A stretch of 64,000 nucleotides of DNA, taken from contig CP014761.1 in assembly GCA_001647635.1 (NCBI GenBank), forward strand, positions 1 to 64,000. The letters are read 5' to 3'. Made by a program: the position numbers and the translations under genes. The DNA comes from Leifsonia xyli (GTDB taxonomy: Bacteria; Actinomycetota; Actinomycetes; Actinomycetales; Microbacteriaceae). Under the pieces are notes generated by a model, which was not told the DNA's origin, did not search any database, and was given only the letters and a program-made list of their open reading frames with translations. This document shows positions 16,807 to 26,391 of this stretch, one piece after another. Numbering within the stretch: position 1 is the stretch's first letter; each line of letters starts with the position of its first letter.

Positions 16807-16837
16807 TTGACGCAGGTCGTTGCTGGGTCGTTATCAT
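16807..16837 (+). promoter_or_regulatory. Candidate promoter in the 331-bp gap before the ABC exporter
   Basis: TTGACG (16807-16812) and TATCAT (16832-16837) are separated by 19 bp, a little long for sigma-70. They stand about 175 bp before the ATPase start at 17013. The gap 16682-17012 otherwise holds the divergent promoter area of the nucleotidyltransferase and a Gly-poor reading from GTG 16924 that is out of frame with the ATPase. Confidence 0.35.
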
Positions 16838-17012
16838 CCGCACAGGACTTTCGGAGGGAGCCGACCCTCGCCACATGACGTCCAGGGGGTTCGCATGAAT
16901 GCAGGTATTGGTACGTTAGCGGGGTGAGTTCCGAGCACGCCCTTCCTACGCCCTCCTCGTCCCTCGAGGAGCCGCAGAAGGTGGAACCGGCGGGCTCGCA
17001 GAGGGGGACACC

Positions 17013-17978
17013 ATGGCGGAGACCGCTGAGCAGGCGGCCGCGCAGAGCGCGCAGGAGGCGCCTGCCGCTGCGCCCAAGCGCGCGCCGGCCAAGACGGCGG
17101 CGGCCGCGGCGGCGCCCAGCACGCGCACGCCGCGCAAACGCACCACGACGGCGAAGCCGCGCACCACGCGCACGGCCGCGAAGCCCGTGGCCGAGGAGCC
17201 GAAGCCGGTGGACACGCGACCGACCGTGCTCTCCATCGGCGGCCTGCACAAGCGCTACGGCGACACCGTGGCCGTCGACGGCGTCACTCTCGACATCAAG
17301 GAGGGCTCGTTCTACGGCATCGTCGGCCCGAACGGCGCAGGCAAGACGACCACCCTGTCCATCGTCACCGGGCTGCTGCGTCCCGACGCCGGCCGCGTCG
17401 TCGTCCACGGCGTCGACGTCTGGGCGGAGCCGGTCCGCGCGAAGCACATCATCGGCGTCCTGCCCGACAAGCTGCGGCTCTTCGACCGGCTCACCGGCGC
17501 CCAGTTCCTCCGGTACGCGGGAACCCTGCGCGGCCTGAGCGCGAAGACGGTCCGCGCGCGGACCGCCGACCTCGCCGCCGCCTTCGGCGTCGAGGACGCG
17601 CTCGACCGCCTCGTCGCCGATTACTCCGCGGGCATGACCAAGAAGATCGCCCTGGCGGCGGCCATGATCCACTCGCCGCGACTGCTCGTGCTCGACGAGC
17701 CGTTCGAGTCGGTCGACCCGGTCTCGGCGGCCAACATCGTCGACATCCTGCAACGGTACACCGCGGCCGGCGGCACGGTCGTCGTGTCGAGCCACGGCAT
17801 GGATATGATCCAGCGGGTCTGCGACAGCGTCGCCATCATCGTGCGCGGGCAGGTGCTCGCCGCCGGCACCATCGACGAGGTGCGCGGCGAGCAGACGCTC
17901 GAGGAGCGCTTCGTCGAACTGGCCGGCGGTCGCAAGGCAGCGGAAGGCATGGAGTGGTTGCACAGTTTCTCGGACTGA
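17013..17978 (+). CDS. ABC transporter ATPase with a histone-H1-like N-terminal tail
   Basis: 321 residues; ATG at 17013 after AGGGGGA. Residues 1-70 are almost only Ala, Lys, Pro, Thr, Arg and Glu (KRTTTAKPRTTRTAAKPV), unlike ordinary ABC ATPases. The ATPase core follows with Walker A GPNGAGKTTT, the signature DYSAGMTKKIALAAAM and Walker B LLVLDEPFESVD, and the switch SSHGMD. Overlaps the permease gene by 25 nt. Family resembles antibiotic/Nat-type exporters. The tail may be a linker or nucleic-acid/polyanion contact. If one G has been lost near 17005 the protein would start at GTG 16924. Confidence 0.85.
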   Translation: MAETAEQAAAQSAQEAPAAAPKRAPAKTAAAAAAPSTRTPRKRTTTAKPRTTRTAAKPVAEEPKPVDTRPTVLSIGGLHKRYGDTVAVDGVTLDIKEGSFYGIVGPNGAGKTTTLSIVTGLLRPDAGRVVVHGVDVWAEPVRAKHIIGVLPDKLRLFDRLTGAQFLRYAGTLRGLSAKTVRARTADLAAAFGVEDALDRLVADYSAGMTKKIALAAAMIHSPRLLVLDEPFESVDPVSAANIVDILQRYTAAGGTVVVSSHGMDMIQRVCDSVAIIVRGQVLAAGTIDEVRGEQTLEERFVELAGGRKAAEGMEWLHSFSD

Positions 17979-19530
17979 AGGCCCAGATCATGGGGAATGC
18001 CTTCCGGCGGACCCCGTGGCAGGTCTTCGGTCTGGTGATCGGCCTGCTCTACGGCGGCTTCATCACCGTGCTCGTCGTCGGGTCGCTCATCGCCGCGCGC
18101 GCGGTCGCCGACACCGCGGCCACCCACAGCGTGGTCGTCGTGATCGGCTCGGTCGTGGTGGCCGGGTTCGCGCTGCTCCCGCTGCTCTTCGGGGTCGACG
18201 ACACGCTCGATCCGCGCGAATTCTCGCTGTTCGGCATCCCGAACCGCACGCTCGCCACCGGACTGCTGCTGGCCGGCCTGCTCGGCATCCCGTCGCTCGT
18301 GCTCATCGTCTGCAGCGCCGCCACCGTCGTCACCTGGTCGCAGAATCCGGGCACCGTGCTGATCGCGCTCGTCGCGGCCGTCGTCGTCGTGCTGACCTGC
18401 GTGCTCGCCTCCCGGGTCACCACGGCGATCGCGCACGCGATGCTCTCGACGCGGCGATCGCGCGAGGCGGGCGGCGTGATCGGCATCCTGCTGCTCGTCC
18501 TCGTCGCCCCGGTGCTCCTGCTGCTCGTCACCGTGGACTGGGGCCGCGACGGCCTCGGCGCACTCGGCGGCTTCGCCCGCTGGCTCGCGTGGACCCCGCT
18601 CGGCGCCGCCTGGTCGGCCCCCGGCGCCGCGGCCCAGGGGCAGTGGGGAGCTGCGCTGCTGCAGCTGCTCATCGCGCTCGCCACGCTCGGCCTGCTCTGG
18701 CTGGGCTGGGTCGCGCTCGTCGCCCGCGTGATCGCGTCGCCCGAGCGCGAGGCCCGGTCGAAGGCGTACCACGGCCTCGGCTGGTTCGACCGCCTTCCCG
18801 GCGGCCCGACGGCCGCGATCGCCGCGCGGTCCATGACGTACTGGGGAGGGATGCACGCTACTGGGTGTCGATCGTCCTCATCCCGGTCATCCCGATCTTC
18901 GTGATCGTCGCCCTCGCCCTCGCCGGGCTGCCCTCGCACTTCATCGCGCTGGTGCCGCTGCCGCTGGTGTGCCTGTTCCTCGGCTGGAGCATCCACAACG
19001 ACCTCGCGTACGACAGCACCGCCATCTGGCTGCACCTGGTGTCGGGCACGCGAGGCATCGCCGATCGCGCCGGACGGATGTTCCCGCCCGTCGTCGTCGG
19101 CATCCCGGTGCTCGTACTCGGGTCGATCGCGACCACGATCGTCTTCGGCGACTGGGCGGTGCTCCCGTCCGTCGCCGCGCTGAGCGGCGCCATCCTGGTC
19201 ATCGGGCTCGGGCTGTCGAGCATCTCCTCCGCACTGTTCCCGTATCCGGCCACGAAGCCCGGCGACAGCGCGTTCACGCAGCCGCAGACCTCCGGCGCGT
19301 CGGCGGCGGTGGTGCAGTCGCTCAGCTTCTTCGCGATCCTGATCCTCGCGTCGCCTGTGCTGATCTTCCTGGTGCTGGGGCTCACCGTGAACGCCTTCTG
19401 GCTGGCGGTCGCGCCGGTCGTCGCGGTGCTGATCGGCTTCGGGACGCTGTTCGCCGGTCTCTGGCTCGGCGGCCGGCTGTTCGACCGCCGCGGGCCGGAG
19501 CTCATGGCGTTCGCCAATCGCAACGACTGA
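17954..19530 (+). CDS. ABC exporter permease; one apparent frameshift
   Basis: Reconstructed length 525 residues from GTG 17954, which lies inside the ATPase gene. About ten to twelve hydrophobic segments, no soluble domain. The frame slips at the G-run near 18848-18850: adding one G gives TYWGGDARYWVSIVLIPVIP with uninterrupted membrane helices up to the TGA at 19528-19530. The two halves share composition and codon use, so this is most likely a sequencing deletion and not a decayed gene. Partner of the ATPase just upstream; substrate unknown. Confidence 0.78.
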
Positions 19531-19570
19531 GACCAGGAGCGTCCCAGCCCGCGGCGTCTACACTGGAGGC

Positions 19571-19849
19571 ATGAACGAAGCGAGCATCTCCGAGCCCGGT
19601 GGCATGCCCAGCGGCGGCGGTGCGACAACGCTCGACCGCGAGCTCGAGGAGCTGCTGCAGAACCAGGAACCGGGTGACCACGAGCGCTTCTCGCACTACG
19701 TGAAGAAGGAGCAGATCCTCGAGTCGGCGATCACCGGCAAGCCCGTCAAGGCCCTGTGCGGCAAGATGTGGACGCCGAACCGCGACCCGGAGAAGTTCCC
19801 GGTCTGCCCGACCTGCCGCGAGATCTACGAGGGGCTGCAGGGCGAGTAG
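19571..19849 (+). CDS. DUF3039 family small protein
   Basis: 92 residues, ATG 19571. The C-terminal half carries the conserved block HYVKKEQILESAITGKPVKA, then CGKMWTPNRDPEKFPVCPTC, with three cysteines (one CxxC pair) that could bind zinc. This family is widespread in actinobacteria and its function is not known. The first 30 residues are Gly/Ser-rich and probably flexible. Confidence 0.85.
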   Translation: MNEASISEPGGMPSGGGATTLDRELEELLQNQEPGDHERFSHYVKKEQILESAITGKPVKALCGKMWTPNRDPEKFPVCPTCREIYEGLQGE

Positions 19850-19858
19850 CCCGCAACC

Positions 19859-21178
19859 TCACTCGAAGATCGTCGGCAGCACCGGGTCGCCCCGGCCGAG
19901 CCGGAACGCCTCGTCCGGCAGCTCGCTGATGGCGAGCTCCCGGTGTTCGCGCGCGCGTCGCGTCCCCTCGATCCCGAGGTGCTCGCGATGCACCTCGCCG
20001 TCGGTGATCAGCGGCGTCAGGAGGTCGCGGCCGGTGTCGTCCGGGGTGTCGCCCTTCTCGACGATGTGGACCACCTCGGCGACGGCGGTGCCGTTCGCGT
20101 CGTGCCGGCGCACGGGGTGCTTGCGGCCGCCGACGCTCGCCTTGTGCTCGGACTTCTTGGCCACCGGGATCCAGTCGCCGTCGGCGCCGCCGCCGCGGTG
20201 CGCGACCAGCTTGTAGACCATGCCGGAGGCGGGATAACCCGAGCCGGTGACGACGGACGTTCCGACGCCGTACGAGTCGACCGGGGAGGCGGCGAGGGCC
20301 GCGATGGTGAACTCGTCGAGGTCGTTCGTCACGGTGATGCGGGTCTTCGTCGCCCCGAGGTCGTCCAGCTGCGCGCGCACCTGCTTCACCAGCTTGGGGA
20401 GGTCGCCCGAGTCGAGGCGAATGGCGCCGAGCTCCGGACCCGCGACCTTCACGGCCGTCTCGATCGCCTTCTCGACGTCGAAGGTGTCGACCAGCAGCGT
20501 CGTGCCGGGACCGAGCGCATCCACCTGGGCCCGGAACGCGGCCTCCTCGTCGTCGAACAGCAGCGTGAACGCGTGCGCGGCGGTGCCCATGGTCGGCACG
20601 CCCCAGGTGCGGCCCGCCTCGAGGTTGGAGGTGGCCGAGAAGCCGGCGATGAACGCCGCGCGGGCGGCGGCGACGGCCGAGCGCTCGTTCGCCCGGCGCG
20701 AGCCCATCTCGGCGAGCGGGCGGCCGCCCGCGGCGGAGACCATGCGCGCGGCCGCGGACGCGACCGCGGAGTCGTAGTTGAACACGCTGAGCAGCAGCGT
20801 CTCGAGGATGACGCCCTCGGCGAACGGCGCGTCCACGATGAAGAACGGCGACCCGGGGAAGAACAGCTCGCCTTCGCGGTAGCCGCGGATGGTGCCCGAG
20901 AACCGGTAGTCGGCGAGCCAGTCGATCGTCTCGTCGCGCACGACGTGGTTGTCGCGGAGGAACTGCAGCTCTGCATCCCCGAACCGGAACTGCTCGATCA
21001 GCTCCAGCAGGCGCCCGGTGCCGGCGAGCACGCCGTAGCGGCGCCCGGCCGGGAGGCGCCGGGTGAACGCCTCGAACACGCACTCGCGGTCGTGCGTGCC
21101 GGCGAGCAGGGCGGCGTCGAGCATGGTGAGCTCGTAGCGGTCGGTCAGGAAGGCGGTGGACGCGGGAACCTGGGTCAC
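19859..21178 (-). CDS. pncB: Nicotinate phosphoribosyltransferase
   Basis: 439 residues, GTG at 21178. It begins with [18 protein letters not shown], the family start motif, and has the phosphorylated-histidine region [14 protein letters not shown], the [16 protein letters not shown] phosphoribosyl-binding segment and [13 protein letters not shown]. The enzyme joins nicotinate to PRPP with ATP hydrolysis in the Preiss-Handler NAD salvage pathway, in the cytosol. Length is normal. It is divergent from murI, with starts 37 bp apart. Confidence 0.95.
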   Translation of the reverse strand: MTQVPASTAFLTDRYELTMLDAALLAGTHDRECVFEAFTRRLPAGRRYGVLAGTGRLLELIEQFRFGDAELQFLRDNHVVRDETIDWLADYRFSGTIRGYREGELFFPGSPFFIVDAPFAEGVILETLLLSVFNYDSAVASAAARMVSAAGGRPLAEMGSRRANERSAVAAARAAFIAGFSATSNLEAGRTWGVPTMGTAAHAFTLLFDDEEAAFRAQVDALGPGTTLLVDTFDVEKAIETAVKVAGPELGAIRLDSGDLPKLVKQVRAQLDDLGATKTRITVTNDLDEFTIAALAASPVDSYGVGTSVVTGSGYPASGMVYKLVAHRGGGADGDWIPVAKKSEHKASVGGRKHPVRRHDANGTAVAEVVHIVEKGDTPDDTGRDLLTPLITDGEVHREHLGIEGTRRAREHRELAISELPDEAFRLGRGDPVLPTIFE

Positions 21179-21215
21179 GCCGCCCAGCCTACTCAGCCGG
21201 GTAGGCTGGACTGCT

Positions 21216-22034
21216 GTGACGGATGCGCCGATTGGGATCTTCGACTCGGGAGTGGGCGGGCTGACCGTCGCCCGGGCGATCCGCGATCAGCTGCCCAACG
21301 AGTCCCTGCTCTACGTCGGGGACACCGCGCACAGCCCGTACGGACCGAAGTCCATCGCGGACGTCCGCCGCTACTCGCTCGAGGTGCTCGACTTCCTCGT
21401 CGACCAGGGCGTCAAGCTGCTCGTGATCGCCTGCAACACGGCGTCGTCGGCGATGCTCCGGGATGCGCGCGAGCGATACGACGTGCCGGTCATCGAGGTC
21501 ATCCAGCCGGCCGTCCGCCGGGCCGTCGCGGCGACGCGTACCGGCCGGGTCGGTGTGATCGGCACGGTCGGCACCATCGCGTCGCGCGCCTACGAGGACG
21601 CGTTCGCCGCCGCTCCCACGCTCCAGCTCTTCACGCAGGCCTGCCCGCGTTTCGTCGAGTTCGTCGAGGCGGGCATCACCAGCGGCGAGGAGGTGCTGCG
21701 CGTCACCGCCGAGTACCTGCAGCCGTTGCGCGACGCCGATGTCGACACCCTGGTGCTGGGATGCACGCACTACCCGTTCCTCAAGGGCGCCATCTCGTAC
21801 GTGATGGGCGAGGGCGTCTCGCTGGTGTCCAGCGACACCGAAACCGCGAAGGACGTCTACCGCACGCTCGTCGGCCAGGGTATGGAGCGGCGCTCGCCGC
21901 TGCCGCCGACCCTCCGCTACGAGGCCACCGGCTCGGACGCCGACTACTTCCTGCGCCTGGCGCACCGGTTCATCGGCCCCGAGGTGTCGCGGGTCGACCT
22001 GGTGCAGACCGGCGTCATCGACCTGCCGCTGTAG
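21216..22034 (+). CDS. murI: Glutamate racemase
   Basis: 272 residues, GTG at 21216. Catalytic pattern intact: D10-S11 in [13 protein letters not shown], first cysteine C73 in IACNTASS, second cysteine in [10 protein letters not shown] and a following conserved Thr-His. It converts L- to D-glutamate for peptidoglycan. Followed 22 nt later by rph and then rdgB, the usual actinobacterial order. Confidence 0.95.
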   Translation: MTDAPIGIFDSGVGGLTVARAIRDQLPNESLLYVGDTAHSPYGPKSIADVRRYSLEVLDFLVDQGVKLLVIACNTASSAMLRDARERYDVPVIEVIQPAVRRAVAATRTGRVGVIGTVGTIASRAYEDAFAAAPTLQLFTQACPRFVEFVEAGITSGEEVLRVTAEYLQPLRDADVDTLVLGCTHYPFLKGAISYVMGEGVSLVSSDTETAKDVYRTLVGQGMERRSPLPPTLRYEATGSDADYFLRLAHRFIGPEVSRVDLVQTGVIDLPL

Positions 22035-22056
22035 ACCATCCATCGAGGAGAACTCC

Positions 22057-22803
22057 GTGACCGACATCACCCGCGCCGACGGGCGCACCCCCGACCAGCT
22101 GCGCCCGGTGACCATCGAGCGCGGCTGGAGCCGCCAGGCCGAGGGGTCGGCGCTCGTCTCGTTCGGCAACACGAAGGTGCTGTGCACGGCCTCCTTCACC
22201 AACGGCGTCCCGCGCTGGATGTCCGGAAAGGGCCGCGGCTGGGTCACTGCCGAGTACGCGATGCTGCCCCGCTCCACCAACGAGCGGATGGACCGCGAGT
22301 CGATCAAGGGACGCGTCGGCGGCCGCACCCACGAGATCAGCCGCCTGATCGGCCGCAGCCTGCGCGCGGTCGTCGACATGAAGGCGCTGGGCGAGAATAC
22401 GATCGTGCTCGACTGCGACGTGTTGCAGGCCGACGGCGGGACGCGAACGGCGGCCATCACCGGCGCCTACGTCGCGCTCGCCGAGGCGCTGGAGTGGGGC
22501 CGCGAGCACCGCTTCATCGGCCAGAAGGCCACGCCGCTCATCGACTCCGTCTCGGCGGTGTCGGTCGGGATCATCGACGGAACGCCGATGCTCGACCTCG
22601 CGTACGTCGAGGACGTGCGGGCCGAGACCGACATGAACGTCGTCGTCACCGGTCGAGGGCTGTTCGTCGAGGTGCAGGGCACCGCCGAGGGCGCGCCGTT
22701 CGACCGGAGCGAGCTGAACTCCCTGCTCGACCTGGCGCTCGGCGGCGCGACCGAGCTGGCGGCCATCCAGACCGCGACCCTCGCGCCCGTCGCGGAGGCG
22801 TGA
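22057..22803 (+). CDS. rph: Ribonuclease PH
   Basis: 248 residues, GTG 22057 after GAGGAGAA. Family signature at the start (RPVTIERGW), then [19 protein letters not shown] with the phosphate-binding arginines and [20 protein letters not shown]. It removes 3' nucleotides from tRNA precursors using phosphate. Its stop overlaps the likely GTG of rdgB. Confidence 0.96.
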   Translation: MTDITRADGRTPDQLRPVTIERGWSRQAEGSALVSFGNTKVLCTASFTNGVPRWMSGKGRGWVTAEYAMLPRSTNERMDRESIKGRVGGRTHEISRLIGRSLRAVVDMKALGENTIVLDCDVLQADGGTRTAAITGAYVALAEALEWGREHRFIGQKATPLIDSVSAVSVGIIDGTPMLDLAYVEDVRAETDMNVVVTGRGLFVEVQGTAEGAPFDRSELNSLLDLALGGATELAAIQTATLAPVAEA

Positions 22804-23390
22804 GCGTGCGGGTCGTCCTCGCCACGCACAACCGCGGCAAGGCGCAGGAGTTCCAGGAGCTGCTGGGCCGCCAGATCCCGGGCCTCGAGATCGTGACCTA
22901 CGAGGGGCCGGAGCCGGTCGAGGACGGCACCAGCTTCGAGGAGAACGCGCTGATCAAGGCGCGCGCCGCCGCCTCCCACACCGGGCTGCCCGCGCTGGCC
23001 GACGACTCCGGGATCTGCGTGGATGTGATGGGCGGCGCACCCGGGATCTTCTCCGCCCTGTGGTCCGGGACCCACGGGGATGCGCAGGCCAACATCCGCC
23101 TGCTGCTCGCTCAGCTGGCCGACATCCGCGACGAGGACCGCACCGCCCACTTCGCGGCGACGCTGGCGCTCGTCGTGCCGGGCGGCGAGCCGACCCTGGT
23201 GCAGGGCGTCTGGCCGGGCCGTATCGCACGCGAACCGCGCGGCGAGCATGGGCACGGCTACGACCCGATCTTCCTGCCGGACGGGCACGACCGCAGCGCG
23301 GCCGAGCTCACCCTCGAGGAGAAGAACGCCGAGAGCCACCGGGCGCGAGCGCTGGCCGCCATCGTCCCTGCCCTGCGCGAGATCGGCTGA
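22800..23390 (+). CDS. rdgB: Non-canonical purine NTP pyrophosphatase (RdgB/HAM1)
   Basis: 196 residues from GTG 22800 (GTGA overlap; GTG 22806 is an alternative). Motifs: [14 protein letters not shown] (triphosphate-binding), [33 protein letters not shown] and [10 protein letters not shown]. It hydrolyses dITP, ITP and XTP to the monophosphate, keeping them out of DNA and RNA. Confidence 0.95.
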   Translation: MSVRVVLATHNRGKAQEFQELLGRQIPGLEIVTYEGPEPVEDGTSFEENALIKARAAASHTGLPALADDSGICVDVMGGAPGIFSALWSGTHGDAQANIRLLLAQLADIRDEDRTAHFAATLALVVPGGEPTLVQGVWPGRIAREPRGEHGHGYDPIFLPDGHDRSAAELTLEEKNAESHRARALAAIVPALREIG

Positions 23391-23458
23391 GCCCGTCTGA
23401 GCCTGACTGAGAACGGCACTCATTCCCATCTAGCCTCGAGCCCTGGCGGGAGCGGCGA

Positions 23459-23477
23459 CTTCTATCTACCGTAGAAG
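23459..23477. promoter_or_regulatory. Inverted repeat just upstream of the cation-efflux gene
   Basis: CTTCTA (23459-23464) and TAGAAG (23472-23477) form a 6-bp palindrome with a 7-nt spacer, 5 nt before the ATG at 23483. The site would overlap the ribosome-binding region, so it could act as an operator for a metal sensor or as a small RNA hairpin. No other copy is seen nearby. Confidence 0.35.
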
Positions 23478-23482
23478 CTGAG

Positions 23483-24385
23483 ATGAGTCACGACCACGGC
23501 CACACCGCCAACCGCAACCGCCTGCTGATCGCCATCGGCATCGTGGCGGCGGTGCTCGTGGTGGAGGTCGTCGGCGCGTGGATCAGCGGCTCGCTGTCGC
23601 TGCTCGCCGACGCGGGCCACATGCTGAGCGACCTGGCCGGTCTCATCATCGCGCTCATGGCGACGATCGTCGCGGCGCGCCCGGCGACGGACCGCCAGAC
23701 GTTCGGCTTCCAGCGCGCGGAGGTCTTCGGCGCGCTGATCAACGGCCTCATTCTCGTCGTCGTCGCCGTGACCGTCACGATCGGCGCGATCGGCCGGCTC
23801 GTCGGCGGCGAGACGGAGGTGCACAGCGTTCCCATGCTGATCGTCGCGGTGATCGGCCTGGTCGCGAACCTCGCGGCGCTCCTGATCCTGCGGCCGTCGG
23901 CCGGGCACTCGATCAACATGCGCGGCGCCTACCTGGAGGTGCTCGGCGACCTCGTCGGATCGGCGACGGTCATCGTGGCGGCGGTCGTCATCCTCACCAC
24001 CGGCTTCATGCCCGCCGACGCGATCGCGTCGTTGCTGATAGCCGTGCTCATCGTGCCGCGCGCGTTCTCGCTGCTGCGGGACGTGGTGCGCGTGCTGAGC
24101 GAGTCGGCGCCGGCGGACACCGACGTCGCCGAGATCCGGGACCACATCCTCGGCACGCCGGGCGTGGTGGCGGTGCACGACGTGCACGTGTGGGCGATCA
24201 CCTCGGGGGCGCCGGTGTTCAGCGCCCACGTGGTGTGCGAGCAGTCGGTGTTCCGCTCAGGACGCACGGGCGCGCTGCTGGATGAGCTGTCCGGCTGCCT
24301 GTCGAAGCACTTCGATGTGGAGCACTCGACGTTCCAGCTCGAGCCCGCGGAGCACGCCGCCCACGAGGACGAGTTCCACCGCTGA
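23483..24385 (+). CDS. Cation diffusion facilitator (CzcD/ZitB-like Zn2+ exporter)
   Basis: 300 residues, ATG 23483. His-rich start MSHDHGHTANRNR, six membrane segments, and the metal sites of the family: SLLADAGHMLSDL (HxxxD) in TM2 and YLEVLGDLVGS (the TM5 site, here E/D rather than HxxxD) in TM5. The cytosolic C-terminal domain has VHDVHVWAITSG and a His-rich tail. Exports Zn2+ or similar divalent cations in exchange for protons. A palindrome directly before the start may control it. Confidence 0.9.
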   Translation: MSHDHGHTANRNRLLIAIGIVAAVLVVEVVGAWISGSLSLLADAGHMLSDLAGLIIALMATIVAARPATDRQTFGFQRAEVFGALINGLILVVVAVTVTIGAIGRLVGGETEVHSVPMLIVAVIGLVANLAALLILRPSAGHSINMRGAYLEVLGDLVGSATVIVAAVVILTTGFMPADAIASLLIAVLIVPRAFSLLRDVVRVLSESAPADTDVAEIRDHILGTPGVVAVHDVHVWAITSGAPVFSAHVVCEQSVFRSGRTGALLDELSGCLSKHFDVEHSTFQLEPAEHAAHEDEFHR

Positions 24386-24392
24386 CCGCGGC

Positions 24393-25115
24393 TCAGGCCT
24401 CTGGGCGCGTCGCGGGCTCGGCCGGCTCGTCGATGACCGGCGTCGCGGTGACGTCCTCGGCCGCCTTGCGCTTGGCCTTGCGGACCGACTGGAAGTAGTG
24501 GAACAGCGTCGGTACCAGCGTGATCACGACGGCGCCGATCAGGATGATGTCGATGTAGCTCGAGACGAACTGCGCCACCGGCGGGATGTAGCCGATCAGG
24601 AAGCCGAAGTAGGTGACGCCCGCGCCCCAGATCAGCGCACCCATGGCGTTGTACAGCGAGTACTTCTTGTAGTTCATGTGACCGACGCCCGCGGCGACCG
24701 GCGCGAAGGTGCGGACGATCGGCACGAAGCGCGCCAGGATGATCGCGAGTGCACCGAAGCGCTCGAAGAAGCGGTTGGTGCGGCGCACGTTCTCCATCGA
24801 GAACAAGCCGGACTCCTTGCGTTCGAACACCCTCGGGCCGGCCTTGTGCCCGATCAGGTACCCCACCTCACCGCCGAGGAACGCGGCGAACGCGATCGCG
24901 AGGCATACCCACCAGATGTCGACGCCGAAGACCAGCGAGGTGTGGGTGAGGAGCCCGGAGATGATCAGCAGCGTGTCACCCGGGAACAGGAAGCCGATCA
25001 GGAGACCCGTCTCGGCGAAGATGATGCCGCACACCACGAGCAGCGCCCAGGGACCCGCCGAATGGATGATGGTGTTCGGGTCGAGCCACGGGATGAGGCC
25101 GGCGTGATGGATCAC
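24393..25115 (-). CDS. DedA family membrane protein
   Basis: 240 residues, GTG 25115 with GGAGAA upstream. Family motifs: FAETGLLIGFLFPGDTLL, FLGGEVGYLIGHKAGPRV, and the conserved ILARFVPIVRTFAPVAAGVG with the essential arginines. Four to five membrane segments. DedA proteins are undecaprenyl-phosphate or lipid flippases/proton-driven carriers needed for envelope maintenance. The C-terminal tail is rich in Lys and Pro. Confidence 0.92.
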   Translation of the reverse strand: MIHHAGLIPWLDPNTIIHSAGPWALLVVCGIIFAETGLLIGFLFPGDTLLIISGLLTHTSLVFGVDIWWVCLAIAFAAFLGGEVGYLIGHKAGPRVFERKESGLFSMENVRRTNRFFERFGALAIILARFVPIVRTFAPVAAGVGHMNYKKYSLYNAMGALIWGAGVTYFGFLIGYIPPVAQFVSSYIDIILIGAVVITLVPTLFHYFQSVRKAKRKAAEDVTATPVIDEPAEPATRPEA

Positions 25116-25201
25116 AGTTCTCCAGGGATTTCAGTGGGAAAGCTGTGGCCGAGTTTAGCGGCGCGAGGTGTCGCGAAGCTGCACGAACCGTGCGAAAAAG
25201 G

Positions 25202-25281
25202 TGCGGGAGAAGGGACTCGAACCCTCACGCCGAAGCACAGGAACCTAAATCCTGCGTGTCTGCCAGTTTCACCACTCCCGC
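25202..25281 (-). tRNA. tRNA-Leu (UAG)
   Basis: The minus strand folds with acceptor GCGGGAG/CTCCCGC, anticodon stem CAGGA/TCCTG enclosing a TTTAGGT loop (anticodon UAG), a long class II variable arm and GGTTCGAGTCC T-arm. CCA is not encoded. No base loss is evident here. Confidence 0.93.
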
Positions 25282-25295
25282 GCGCCTGTGCGCGG

Positions 25296-26330
25296 CTACG
25301 ACATTAGCTCATGGACGCGCGGCGCGACCTCGGTGCCGTACAGCTCGATCGAGCGCATCAGATCCTCGTGCGGCAGCGTCCCGTTGCTCATCTTCACGTC
25401 GAAGCGGGTCGCGCCGAGCCCCTTCGCCGCGTTGGCGATCTTCTGCGCGACCGTCTCCGGCGAGCCGACGACCAGGGCGCCGTCCGGTCCCGCCTCGTGC
25501 TCGAACCGCGCGCGGGAGGCGGGCGGCCAGCCGCGCTCGCGGCCGATCCGGTTGGTCATCACCTCATAGTGCGGCCACAAGGTGTCCTTCGCCTCCTGGT
25601 CGGTCTCTGCGACGAAACCGGGGGAGTGGATGCCGATGGGCAGCGTCGCATCCTGCCCGAACTGCTCGAGCGCCTTGCGGTACAGCTCCGCGAGCGGCTG
25701 GAACCGCATCGGGCCGCCGCCGATGATGGCGAGCATCAGCGGGAGGCCGTAGTGCGCGGCGCGGACGACCGACTCCGGGCTGCCGCCGACGCCGATCCAC
25801 GTCTTCAGCAGGCCGTGCTCGAGGTGCGGGTACACGGACTGCTCGGTGAGCGGCGCCCGCATGTTGCCCTCCCAGGTGACCGGCTCCTGCTTCCGGACCT
25901 CGGTGAACAGGTTCAGCTTCTCCTCGAACAGCTCCTCGTACTGCGCCAGGTCGAAGCCGAACAGCGGGAACGACTCGATGAACGATCCGCGGCCGAGGAT
26001 GACCTCCGCGCGTCCGTTCGAGACGCCGTCGAGCGTGGCGAAGCGCTGGAACACCCGCACCGGGTCGTCCGAGCTGAGCACGGTGACGGCGGAGCCGAGG
26101 TGGATGCGCTCGGTCTGCGCCGCGATCGCCGCCAGCACGACCTCCGGGGCCGAGACCGCGAAGTCCGCGCGGTGGTGCTCGCCGACGCCGAAGAAGTCGA
26201 GGCCGACCCGGTCGGCCAGCACCCCCTCTGCGACGACGTTCCGCAGCACCTGCGCCTGCGGAAGCGGTGCGCCGTCGGCGTCCAGCGTCACATCGCCGAA
26301 CGTGTCGATCCCGAGTTCCATCGCGGCCAT
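25296..26330 (-). CDS. LLM-class flavin-dependent oxidoreductase
   Basis: 344 residues from ATG 26330 (preceded by GAGGGATGGG; ATG 26321 is an alternative). Bacterial luciferase-like TIM barrel: MELGIDTFGD start, FFGVGEHHRADFAVSAPEV, LGSAVTVLSSDDPVRVF, and EVILGRGSF. The EHH motif and length match single-component alkanal/LLM monooxygenase-like proteins using FMN or F420. Substrate unknown. Its stop is 14 nt from the tRNA-Leu. Confidence 0.9.
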   Translation of the reverse strand: MAAMELGIDTFGDVTLDADGAPLPQAQVLRNVVAEGVLADRVGLDFFGVGEHHRADFAVSAPEVVLAAIAAQTERIHLGSAVTVLSSDDPVRVFQRFATLDGVSNGRAEVILGRGSFIESFPLFGFDLAQYEELFEEKLNLFTEVRKQEPVTWEGNMRAPLTEQSVYPHLEHGLLKTWIGVGGSPESVVRAAHYGLPLMLAIIGGGPMRFQPLAELYRKALEQFGQDATLPIGIHSPGFVAETDQEAKDTLWPHYEVMTNRIGRERGWPPASRARFEHEAGPDGALVVGSPETVAQKIANAAKGLGATRFDVKMSNGTLPHEDLMRSIELYGTEVAPRVHELMS

Positions 26331-26391
26331 CCCATCCCTCGATTCATGCGTGTGCATGGATTAGCGCTGTCTTCGTCGAGGGTATTCCCTG

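Noticed and set aside
16924..17012. Separate gene or earlier start of the ABC ATPase at GTG 16924
   Set aside because: Out of frame with the ATPase as printed, and the ATG at 17013 has a good AGGGGGA site. Kept only as a remark because one lost G would join them.
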